Below are positions 8,486 through 18,300 of a DNA stretch of 64,000 bases, in pieces (position 1 is the stretch's first letter; the number at the start of each line of letters is the position of its first letter). The DNA is from Secundilactobacillus yichangensis. Its GTDB lineage: Bacteria; Bacillota; Bacilli; Lactobacillales; Lactobacillaceae. The stretch lies in the NCBI RefSeq assembly GCF_016861565.1, contig NZ_BOLK01000006.1, forward strand, positions 62,001-126,000, given 5' to 3'. Both the position numbers and the translations under genes were made by a program. The notes under the pieces were generated by a model. The model was not told where the DNA came from. It did no database searches and worked only from the letters and a program-made list of their open reading frames with translations.

Positions 8486-9805
8486 CTACCGTGAATCGGA
8501 CTGCGGCAACAGTTCCCGTTCGATAAATTCAATGTCAAATTGATTTTGCTGGAACTGATTGGTTCGTAATAACCGGTTTAAGAAATCTAGGTTAGTTTCA
8601 ATCCCCGTAATCACCGTTTCATTGAGTGCCACCAGCATTTTCTGCACCGCTGTCTGCCGATCCGGTCCATAACTGATAATCTTAGCAATCATCGAATCAT
8701 AGTTTGGCGGTACCTTGTATCCCTGATACAGCGCGGTATCGACCCGAATGCCATTACCGCCGGGCAAGTGCAGGCCGATTATTTGACCAGCGCTGCTGGC
8801 GTTGATTCGGCACTCAACAGCGTAACCGTTCGCGGCAAGTGCTGCTGAAGGCACCTTGCCATCAGCAATCAATAACTGCGCCTTAACCAAGTCCCAGCCA
8901 GAAGTTAACTCTGTAATTGGATGTTCCACTTGGATTCGAGTATTCATTTCCATAAAGTAAAACTGATCCGGACCAGCATAGAGAAATTCAAGCGTTCCGG
9001 CACCTAAGTAGTGCAGTTCTTCGACGGCTCGTTTGGATACCGCAAGCATTTTATCTCGCGTTGCTGGATCAATACTGCTTGGGGCCTCTTCCACTACTTT
9101 TTGGTGGTGGATCTGCAGTGAACAGTCCCGTTCACCCACGGCCACGCCAGTACCATCTTTGAATCCTAAAACCTGAACTTCGATATGCCGTGGCCGGTCA
9201 ATAAATTTCTCCAGGTACATTTCGTTACTGCCAAAGGCTTGTACAGCTTCATTTTGCGCTAAGGTAAACAACTCTTCTAACTGGTCCGGTGTCGAAATCA
9301 GCCGCATGCCTTTACCGCCACCGCCAGCAACGGCCTTCACCATAACCGGATAGCCGATTTTTTTAGCATCCGCTTGAGCTTCGGCCACAGTGGTAATCTT
9401 GCCATCACTGCCCGGCGTAACGGGAACACCAACTGCTTTCAGCGTTTCTCGGGCACGCTCCTTATCACCTAACAGGCTGATAGTTTCTGGCTTCGGCCCG
9501 ATAAAGGTCAAACCGGCTTTTAGGCAACGTTCCGCAAATTCAGCATTTTCTGATAAAAAGCCGTATCCGGGGTGAACGGCATCCGCCCCAGTAATCTGAG
9601 CAGCTCCCAGTAAGTTATTAATATTGAGGTAACTCTTAGTTGGACTGGCCGCACCGATGCAAACTGCTTCGTCGGCTAATTTAACGTGCAGTGCGTCCTT
9701 ATCAGCAGTTGAATAGACCGCTACCGTACTTAAACCTAATTCCTGGCAGGCACGAATGATTCTGACCGCGATTTCACCACGATTAGCAACCAAAACTTTT
9801 TCCAC
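8486..9805 (-). CDS. accC: Biotin carboxylase (AccC-type)
   Basis: 439 residues, close to the usual length of a stand-alone biotin carboxylase. It begins EKVLVANRGEIAVRIIRA, carries the ATP-grasp glycine loop GGGGKGMR near 163, and FMEMNTRIQVEHPITE near 284 with the catalytic E/N/R residues. Biotin carboxylase uses ATP and bicarbonate to carboxylate the biotin on AccB. The GTG start follows GGGGGTGG. It is separated from accB by 11 nt. In this operon there are no accA/accD genes; the only carboxyltransferase-like partner is PxpC, so it may not serve fatty acid synthesis. Confidence 0.93.
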   Translation of the reverse strand: MEKVLVANRGEIAVRIIRACQELGLSTVAVYSTADKDALHVKLADEAVCIGAASPTKSYLNINNLLGAAQITGADAVHPGYGFLSENAEFAERCLKAGLTFIGPKPETISLLGDKERARETLKAVGVPVTPGSDGKITTVAEAQADAKKIGYPVMVKAVAGGGGKGMRLISTPDQLEELFTLAQNEAVQAFGSNEMYLEKFIDRPRHIEVQVLGFKDGTGVAVGERDCSLQIHHQKVVEEAPSSIDPATRDKMLAVSKRAVEELHYLGAGTLEFLYAGPDQFYFMEMNTRIQVEHPITELTSGWDLVKAQLLIADGKVPSAALAANGYAVECRINASSAGQIIGLHLPGGNGIRVDTALYQGYKVPPNYDSMIAKIISYGPDRQTAVQKMLVALNETVITGIETNLDFLNRLLRTNQFQQNQFDIEFIERELLPQSDSR

Positions 9806-9816
9806 TTTGCCACCCC

Positions 9817-10236
9817 CTATAGACTTTCAAATTCAAAGAGTGGCTGATCAAATTCCACTAGATCTTCGTTGGCGGCCAGCACCTTTGTAATTCGGCCAGC
9901 CTGCGGTGCAACCACGTTATTCATCATCTTCATCGCTTCAATCACCGCCACTGTTTGGCCAGCTTTCACGGTGTCACCCACTTTAACGAATGGGGCATCA
10001 TCCGGGTTGCCAGATGTATAAAAGACACCAACAAACTTAGCGTTAATTGTTTTGACAGCTGACGCCGCTGTGTTTGTCTGTGCTGGCGCAGGCTGCATAT
10101 TTGCTTCGGATCGAGTTGCCGGTACTACTGCTTCTCTGGACAGTTCCAGCGTTTCGTCTTTTTGCTGATACTTCAGCTTACTGATGCCATTTTCGGCCAT
10201 CAACTGCATAATGGCTTTCATTTCTGAAGTTTCCAA
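9817..10236 (-). CDS. accB: Biotin carboxyl carrier protein
   Basis: 139 residues. An N-terminal segment with SEMKAIMQLMAENGISKLKY is followed by an Ala/Pro/Thr-rich linker (residues 39-65) and a C-terminal biotinyl domain with the attachment site EAMKMM (K103). The start is TTG behind AAGGATG; ATG at residue 6 is an alternative. It lies between pxpC and accC and is clearly part of the same operon. Confidence 0.92.
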   Translation of the reverse strand: METSEMKAIMQLMAENGISKLKYQQKDETLELSREAVVPATRSEANMQPAPAQTNTAASAVKTINAKFVGVFYTSGNPDDAPFVKVGDTVKAGQTVAVIEAMKMMNNVVAPQAGRITKVLAANEDLVEFDQPLFEFESL

Positions 10237-10256
10237 TTTTTCATCCTTCTTTCAAA

Positions 10257-11258
10257 TTACGAAGTGAAGAGTGTCGCTATTCGTTCTGCTGGTTCTCGAT
10301 TAAGTTGGACCCGCGGCTGAAACTGATGAGTGGCTTTAATGGCCGCATCGCTGCCGTAGTTTTGACGATAAAGTATTTGACTCTCCGCTAAGTCAAGCCA
10401 TCGAAACTGAACTTGCTGACCAGGTGTCAGCTGCACCAGTTTCGGCAGATCCACCCGTGCAACCACGGCAATAACCGGGTAGCCACCGGTAGTTTGCCGA
10501 TCCGCCAGCAATACGATTGGCTGGCCATCCCGCGGTAATTGAACACCGCCAAGAACTGTACCTTCCGACAGCATTTCCGTCATTTTAGTCACATCAAGTG
10601 CCTGCCCCTGCAGACGAGCACCCATCCGATCGGACTGCTGACTGATTTCAAAGGCTTGATGAGTCAGCTGCTGACGGGTTTGCGCAGAAAAATCATCGTA
10701 TTGCGGCCCCGGCGTCACTCGAATAACTGTTTTATCCCGCTGAGAATACGGATATGCAGTAGCTTGCTGAAACCGCGGCTGATTTAACGCATCGCGAACG
10801 GTCTTCAAACTATCCCCAGCCTGTAGCTGGCGTCCTTGGTAACCGCCAAGCTGATACTTCAGACTCGTTGAGCGGCTGCCCATGATTACTGGTACTTGAA
10901 TTCCGCCATAAACCGCCAAATACCCAAACCGGCCAGCAGTATAATGGCCAATTGACAACTGGTCGCCGCGACGCGCGTAATATTCGCGGTAGGTTTCAAT
11001 CGGCTGGTCGTTTAACGTCATTTCCGCAATTGCGCCCGTCACCGCAAAGTGACTCGCTTGTGTAAAAGTTAGCGTCGGTCCTTGAAGACTGCTTTCAAGC
11101 ACGGCGGCGTCAATGGAATTACCAACTAACAGATTAGCAACGTTGGCGGCATCAAAGTCCATCACACCCGAAACCGAAAAACCGCTGCTTTGCGTGGCAA
11201 CTCGTCCCTGATCCTGCACGGTAGTCAGCAGACCGCCAGCTTGTATCTTAAGCGCCAT
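10257..11258 (-). CDS. pxpC: 5-oxoprolinase subunit C / biotin-dependent carboxyltransferase-family protein (KipA-like)
   Basis: About 333 residues. It opens with ALKIQAGGLLTTVQDQGR, has FSVSGVMDFDAANVANLLVGN, then APDG-like and PGPQYDDF (near 210), SDRMGARLQG and LADRQTTGGYPVIAVV, all hallmarks of the KipA/PxpC family that is related to the carboxyltransferase part of urea amidolyase. The ATG at 11258 follows GGAGGTGG and overlaps the end of pxpB by 11 nt; an upstream in-frame start at 11291 would lie inside pxpB and has no ribosome binding site. Confidence 0.92.
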   Translation of the reverse strand: MALKIQAGGLLTTVQDQGRVATQSSGFSVSGVMDFDAANVANLLVGNSIDAAVLESSLQGPTLTFTQASHFAVTGAIAEMTLNDQPIETYREYYARRGDQLSIGHYTAGRFGYLAVYGGIQVPVIMGSRSTSLKYQLGGYQGRQLQAGDSLKTVRDALNQPRFQQATAYPYSQRDKTVIRVTPGPQYDDFSAQTRQQLTHQAFEISQQSDRMGARLQGQALDVTKMTEMLSEGTVLGGVQLPRDGQPIVLLADRQTTGGYPVIAVVARVDLPKLVQLTPGQQVQFRWLDLAESQILYRQNYGSDAAIKATHQFQPRVQLNREPAERIATLFTS

Positions 11259-11997
11259 GCTGTTCCACCTCCGCTTCTGGTACGGGTTCAACCTGCACCT
11301 GATAGCCAGCTAAATGAGCGGCAATTTGGTCGTACTCAGCTCGAGAAATCACATCGAAATGAATGTAATCGCCCGTTTGATAATAAAACGGCTGATTGCT
11401 TTCAGGTTGGAATAGCCGTAACGGTGTCCGACCAATAATCTGCCAGCCACCCGGTGATTCAATGGGATACATCCCGGTTTGTTCCCCAGCAATACCTACC
11501 GATCCTGGCGCAATCTTAAGCCGAGGTGTTGCAAGTCGAGGTGTCGCAATCTGCGGATCCAGACCGCCTAAATAAGCAAAACCTGGCAGGAAGCCCAGCA
11601 TATAAATCAAATAATCCGGTTGACTATGTCGTTCAATGACCGCTTTAGAGGTGAGATGAGCTCGCGTTGCCACATTGGTCAGGTCCGGGCCAAATTCTGA
11701 GTCGTAGCACACTGGAATATGCACGCGTTTAACCGTTGAAACCGTACTTTGGTGACCATCAAGCATCGCTGTGTTAATGGTAGCTTTTAGCTGCTGCAAA
11801 CTAATCTGCGCGGGCTCATAAAACACTGTCAGTGTCCGAAACGCTGGTAAAAAGCCAGTAATACCATTTACAGTTAATTGCGTTAATCGCTGCTGCAATT
11901 GGGCAATCTGCTGGTTAATAGCCACGCTGACTTGTCGTTCAAAAGTCACGTTGACCGCCTTATCACCCGCCGGTAAAATTTGGTAAGTAAGCATCAT
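11248..11997 (-). CDS. pxpB: 5-oxoprolinase subunit B (KipI-like)
   Basis: About 249 residues. The central motif DYLIYMLGFLPGFAYLGGLD (near 130) and PRLKIAPGSVGIAGEQTGMYPIES are diagnostic of the KipI/PxpB allophanate hydrolase-subunit-1 fold. The first codons are GTG-ATG-ATG directly behind AGGAGGTT; ATG 11997 or ATG 11994 give normal spacing, and GTG 12000 is too close. It is the first gene of the operon pxpB-pxpC-accB-accC-pxpA-permease. Confidence 0.92.
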   Translation of the reverse strand: MMLTYQILPAGDKAVNVTFERQVSVAINQQIAQLQQRLTQLTVNGITGFLPAFRTLTVFYEPAQISLQQLKATINTAMLDGHQSTVSTVKRVHIPVCYDSEFGPDLTNVATRAHLTSKAVIERHSQPDYLIYMLGFLPGFAYLGGLDPQIATPRLATPRLKIAPGSVGIAGEQTGMYPIESPGGWQIIGRTPLRLFQPESNQPFYYQTGDYIHFDVISRAEYDQIAAHLAGYQVQVEPVPEAEVEQHGA

Positions 11998-12031
11998 CAC
12001 AACCTCCTATCTATCAATGCATTTAAGCCTT

Positions 12032-12060
12032 ATTTTAAATTAAATTGAGATTAAAATCAA
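12032..12060 (-). promoter_or_regulatory. Candidate promoter of the pxp/acc operon
   Basis: On the minus strand TTGATT (-35, 12060-12055), 17 nt, TAAAAT (-10, 12037-12032), followed about 35 nt later by pxpB. The remaining upstream stretch to 12230 is strongly AT-rich and holds a site TATTGTTCCATA (12073-12084) that partly resembles the palindromes ahead of the TetR gene. Confidence 0.5.
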
Positions 12061-12235
12061 ATTAAAAATACATATTGTTCCATAAACCTAATGTATATTC
12101 ACTATATTCATTTTCATGAAGTTTTATAAACGCCTTAATATCAACCATGTAATATAATATAACAGAAGAATATTCATTTTAAAAGATTTGAATCTTAATT
12201 TGATTTTGCCGGTGATTATAGTCTCTTTCAGCACA

Positions 12236-12273
12236 AAAAGCCCCACATACGTACGCTACGTATGTGGGACTTT
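12236..12273 (-). terminator. Intrinsic terminator of the 3183-residue surface protein gene
   Basis: 12-bp perfect stem CCCACATACGTA with a 3-nt loop, followed on the minus strand by a T run (complement of aaaaa at 12235-12239). It resembles the terminator of the neighbouring surface protein gene at 22104-22145. Confidence 0.85.
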
Positions 12274-12325
12274 AGCGTTTAAATAGCGAGGGAGAAATTT
12301 AAACGGGGATAACTAACATTTAATT

Positions 12326-15300
12326 CTAGATATTCTTACGACGTTTCTTTGTTCCAGCTAAGCCGAACAGTGAAAGCAGTCCGCCTAACAATCCAAGTGC
12401 TGCAACACCTTCAGCTGGTTTTTCATCAGTTTGAGGTAATACACTCTTGTCAGCAGCTTGATTTGCGCCATTAGCTTGACTAGATGCGTTTGCGCCTTCA
12501 GCAGTAGCAGCTGTACCTGCCGAAGTATCTTGAGCAGTTGCACCGCCTGGGGCAACAGCGCCACCCGCGTCACCAGTTGCCATGCCAGCGTCACCGCTGG
12601 TTACAACTGCACCTTGATCAGTGTCGGCACCATTGCCTGCAGTAGCAGTACCGTCACCAATTGCAGTGCTAGTAGTATCAGTGGCACCACCAGTTGGCGA
12701 AGTTACGGCCGTGCCGTCACTAGGCGTCGTGGTTGTTGTGTTCGTAGTACCAACATTGCCGCCTGGCGTTGTGGTATTCGTGCCACCATTACCACCCGGT
12801 GTCGTGGTATTCGTGTCACCATTACCTCCTGGTGTCGTGGTATTCGTGTCGCCATTGCCGCCCGGCGTTGTGGTATTCGTGTCGCCATTGCCGCCCGGTG
12901 TCGTGGTATTCGTGTCACCATTACCACCTGGTGTCGTGGTATTCGTATCGCCATTACCGCCCGGCGTTGTGGTATTCGTGTCACCATTACCGCCTGGTGT
13001 CGTGCTACCGCCATTATTAATGTTGACAGTCACTTTCTGGCCACCTGGTTCTGTAATAACGATGTTACCGTCATTAACAACGTAACTGCCACCGCCATTT
13101 GGTACATTACCAGTGTCGCCAATATGAAGTTTAGGCGTTGGTGTCCCATCTGGACCGGTAACGGTATAAGTGCCATCACCGTTTACATCAATCGTGTAGT
13201 TACCAGTTGGTGTTTCGACAGTGTTTGAAGTTGAACCGCCGCCATTAACGGTAACGTTAACGATGATGTCACCGCCTCGGCCGTCAATAGTGCCCCCATT
13301 ACCTGGGACAATAACAGTTGTCTTACCACCATTGTCAGTGATGCTCAGTGAGCCATCTGGGTTAACAACAAACTTGTCACCATTTGGCAAGGTACCGGTC
13401 TGACCTGGTTTGAGTGTATCCGAACCAGTTGGTGTGGTCAGCGTAAAGGTACCGTCTGGGTTCTTCGTGTAGGTGATTGTCACATTCTTACCATCTGTGC
13501 CACTTGGTAAGGTGATCGTCGTCCCTGCGGAGCCATTTGTACCATAGTTGTTGGTGATGTAGTACGTGTTACCGCCATTGGTAGTTGCAGGACTGCCGGG
13601 GTTAATAACGAATGTCTTCCCATCAGGGTTAGTAATACTTAGTGAGCCATCTGGGTTAACAACGTACTTATCACCATTTGGTAAGGTACCGGTCTGACCT
13701 GGTTTCAGTGTATCAGAACCAGTTGGTGTGGTCAGTGTGAAGCTGCCATCTGGGTTCTTCGTGTAAGTGATTGTCACACCTTTACCATCAGTACCACCAG
13801 GTAAAGTGATCGTCGCACTTGATGGTCCGTTAGAACCATAGTAGTTGTTATTAGTAACATTACCACCAGTGTTAATCATTGAAGAAGCACCCTTGTTAGG
13901 ATCAATGGTGAACTGAGAACCATCTGGATTGGTGATTGTCATCGAACCATCTTTGTTAATTACAAAGGTTGCGCCTGTTGGTAATTCACCGTGGTCGCCC
14001 GGTTGAACGGTTTGTGTGCTGCCATCTGGGTTAGTAATGATAATGTCACCGTTAGGCTGCTTTGTTACGTTGATAGTCATACCGCCGTTGCCATCCTTGC
14101 CTGGGATGAAGACTACAGTCGTCTTAGCAGTCCCTTGGTTATTGTTACCACCAGGGTTGATAAAGATATTACCTTGGTTACCAGCCTTTGGATCAACAGT
14201 TGAAGTTGTGCCATCTGGATTGGTGAAGGTAATCGTCCCATTTGGATTGACAATGTACGTGGTACCGTTTGGCAATTCACCAGTGTCGCCTGGCTGAACC
14301 TCTTTAGTCGTGCCATCTGGCAGGTGGATAATCGTTCTGCCATCAGCAGTCTTTTCAACTGTCACAATGGTATTCGCACCCGGTTGTCCATCCTTACCTG
14401 GCTGGCCAGGAATGACGATAACTGTGGTCTTGCTGTCACCAGCAGTTGGCTGTCCGCCAATCTTGCTTGGGTCAATTGTAGTAGTGCCACCATTCTTATC
14501 AATAAAGGTAATCGTCCCATCCGGGTTAACAACAAAGCTGCCGCCTGCAGGATTGACGTGGCTTGAGTTATCACCTGGTTGAACAACTTCTTTACTGCCA
14601 TCTGGGAAGTTGATGGTAAATGAACCATCAGAGTTCTTGGTAACAGTGGTGCCGCCATTTTGACCTGGCAGAGTAATCACGATTGGTTGAACGGTATTCG
14701 TTGAACCGCCATTTCCAGGATTCTTGAAGTTTGAGTTTGGATCCATTGGGTCCGTGCCGTTCAGAATTTCTTGGAGATCGGTGTCGCCATCGCCATCAGT
14801 ATCGCCCTTCTTCGGATTAGTGCCAACAGTGGTTTCAAAGTTATCAGGAATACCATCACCATCAGTATCAATAGTATTGGTCGTTGATCCGCCGCCATTA
14901 TTGGTGTTGGTTGGTGTCGTCTCACCCTTGTTAGGATCATAAGTTGACTGATTACCGTCAGGTGTCGTGAAGGTAATCGTCCCATTTGGATTGACGATCC
15001 AGGTCGTACCGTTTGGCAATTTACCTTCGCTACCTGGTTGAACGGTTTGAGTCGTGCCATCTGGGAAGTGAAGAATAATATCACCATTAGGTGTCTTCTC
15101 AATCATGACAGTTTGGTCAGCACCATCTTTACCATCGGTACCGTCCTTGCCTGGCAGAACAATGTTAGTGATCTTGCTGCCTGGTTGGGTTGTGCCATTG
15201 GTCCTGTTATTTGGATCAACCGTGTAGCTGTTACCGTCACCATCAGTAAAGGTGATCGTCCCGTCTGGGTTGACCTTGAAGGTCCCGCCAGCTGGGTTAT

Positions 15301-18300
15301 CATGATCTTTTCCGTCACCTGGCTGAACGGTTTGTGTTGAGCCATCTGGGAACGTGAAGGTTAATGAGCCGTCACTGTTCTTAGTAACGGTTGGTGCACC
15401 AGTTTGACCTGGAATGTTGATTGTGATTGGTTGACCTGTGCTGCCACCGTTGGTAGTACCTGAACCGCCGTTACCAGGGTTCTTGTAGTTTGAATTTGGA
15501 TCTAACGGATTAGTTCCGTTCAAAACTTCTTTCAGATCAGTGTCACCATCACCGTCAGTATCAATACTGTTGATGTCAGTACCCGCCTTAGTTTCAAAGC
15601 TATCTGGAATACCGTCACCATCAGTATCGACGTCACCACCATTGTTAGTACCTGAACCATTTGTACCATTCCCTGGGTTGACAACCGTTGTTGAACCATC
15701 TGGGTTCGTAATGCTCAGTGACCCATTAGGAAGCACTGTGTAAGTCCCACCATTTGGTAAGGTACCAGTGTCACCTGGTTGAACAGTCTTTGTATTGCCA
15801 TCCGGGGTGGTGATAGTTACAGACCCATCAGGATTCTTGGTGTAAGTGATCGTCTGTGGAACACCATCTTTGCCAGCTGGCAATGTGATAGCAATAGTTG
15901 CAGGACCATTTCCACCATAGTAGTTATTGGTCGTGTTGTTAGTCGTACCGCCATTGTTATTGGTTGTATTAGTGTTAGTGCTTGTAGAGGTCGTTAAACC
16001 ACTGGCACCGTTGTCGGGATTAATAGTCGTCGTGTTGCCTTCTGGAGTGACAAATGTGAGGGTACCATCTGGGTTGTAAGTGTACTTAGTCCCATCTGGT
16101 AATGTGCCACCCTTACCTGGTTCAACCGTCTGGGTAGAACCGTCTGGCAAGTGGAGAATAATATCACCGTTTGGTGTCTTTTCAGCAGTCACAACACTAG
16201 TTGCGCCATCTTTACCTGGAAGAACGATAACGGTCGACTTGCTGCCTGGTTGTGTTGGTGTGTCTTGTCCATTGTTCGGATCAAATGTGTAGCTGCTACC
16301 ATCTGGATTCGTAATGGTAATGGTGCCATCTGGGTTGACCTTGAAGAAACCACCATTGGCATCAGGCTTTGTGGCGTCGCCAGGTTGAACAGTTTGGGTT
16401 GAGCCATCTGGGAACGTAAAGGTAATTGAGCCATCAGGGTTCTTAGTGGCTTGAGTCCCACCGTCTTGACCTGGAATAGTGACAATAATAGGCGTTGTGG
16501 TTGTCCCCCTGTTAGGGTCAATCGTGTAACTGTTACCCTTACCATCGTTGAAAGTAATAGTCCCATCTGGGTTGACCTTGAATGAACCGCCATTTGCATC
16601 AGGTGTAGTCGTATCACCTGGTTGCACAGTTTGGGTTGAGCCATCTGGGAACGTGAAGGTAATTGAACCATCAGAATTCTTAGTTGCTTTAACACCACCA
16701 TCTTGACCTGGAACATTGTTAATCGTTGTGATGGTAGTTGTTGTACTCGTTGATCCATCCTTACCGCCGTTTTCAAGGCTCTTTAAGTTAGAAGCCGGAT
16801 CCAACGGGTTAGTGTGGTTTAGAATTTCCTGGAAATCTGTGTCGCCATCACCGTCAGAATCAGTTTTGGCAGTATTCGTCCCAATCTTAGTTTCAAAATC
16901 GTCTGAAATACCGTCACCATCTGCATCGCCAGGAGTACCAGTATTGCCGGTGCCTGTGTTAATGGTGATATTGCCAGTAGTTCCCTTACTTGGGTCAATC
17001 GTGCTAGTTGTTCCATCTGGGTTAGTAAAGGTAATGGTCCCGTCTGGGTTAACAACGTAGCTGCCGCCACCTGGTAAGGTGTCCGTATCGTTAATGTGCA
17101 CGACTTTTGTGGAGCCGTCTGGGAAGTGAAGTGTCAGTGTCCCATCCGTTCCTTTTTCAACGGTCACAACTTGATCCGGAGTATTAGCCCCATCAGTTCC
17201 GTTTTGACCAGGAATGACAACAACTGTTGTCTTGCTGCCTGGCTGGGTTGATGATGGACCCGCTCCTTTATCAGTACTTGGATCGATGGTGTAAGTCTTA
17301 CCGCTTGGATCAGTAAAGGTAATGGTGCCATCTGGGTTAACAACGAAGCTACCGCCTGCAGGGTTGGTCTTATCTTTGTTGTCACCTGGTTGAACCGTTT
17401 GTGTTGAACCATCTGGGAAGGTAAAGATTACGGAGCCATCTGAGTTCTTTGTAACCGTCGCTCCGGCATCCTTACCATCTTTCCCTGGAATGGACACAAC
17501 AATTGGCGTCACCGTGTTCTTACCATCGGTTCCGGCTCCGTTAATACCAGTAGAACCATTAGTACCATCAGTACCCGTACCACCAACGATAACCGTACCG
17601 CCGTTAATATTAATGGTTGAACCTGTACCGTCAGAACCTTTACCATTCTCAAGGGACTTGAGGTTTGAATTAGGATCCTTAGGGTTAGTACCGTTTAGAA
17701 CTTCTTGAAGATCAGAGTCACCATCGCCATCAGTATCCTTGCTGTTCGCGTTAGTGCCAACCGTGCCTTCAAAGCTATCTGGAATACCGTCACCATCGGT
17801 ATCAACAGTGTTTGTGGCAGTTTGGCCGCCCGCATCAGCATGATCTGTAGGCAGACTTTGCCCCTTGTTAGGATCAATCGTTTCCTTGTTGCCGTTTGGA
17901 TCAGTAATTGTAATCGTCCCATCTGGGTTAATGACAACACTGGATCCATCTGGTAATGCCCCAGGTTTCTCTGAAGTGATTGTTTGAGTTGAGCCATCTG
18001 GTAAGTGGAGCACAATATCTCCTGAAGGCGTCTTCTCGATCATCAACGTTTGATCACCGGCATTGTTACCATCTTTGTTAGCACCTGGTAACACAATGTT
18101 AGTGATCTTGCTGCCTGGTTGTGTGGTCCCGTTAGTCTTGTTATTTGGATCAACCGTGTAACTGTTACCGCCTGCATCGGTAAAAGTAATCGTACCGTCC
18201 GGGTTGACCTTGAAGGAACCGCCATTAGGATTGGTCTTAGTGTTGTTATCACCTGGCTGAACGGTTTGCGTTGAACCGTCTGGGAAGGTGAAGGTCAGTG

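Noticed and set aside
12745-13008. CRISPR-like regular repeat spacing
   Set aside because: Units are directly adjacent, in frame and coding; there are no unique spacers and no cas genes.
12621-13085. Open frames on the plus strand antisense to the giant surface genes (Val/Pro-rich, Trp/Arg/Cys-rich repeats), as well as other long frames within 12.3-27.5 kb
   Set aside because: They are mirror readings of Gly/Thr/Asn repeats, have no ribosome binding sites and make low-complexity products; the minus-strand proteins have signal peptides and sorting signals.
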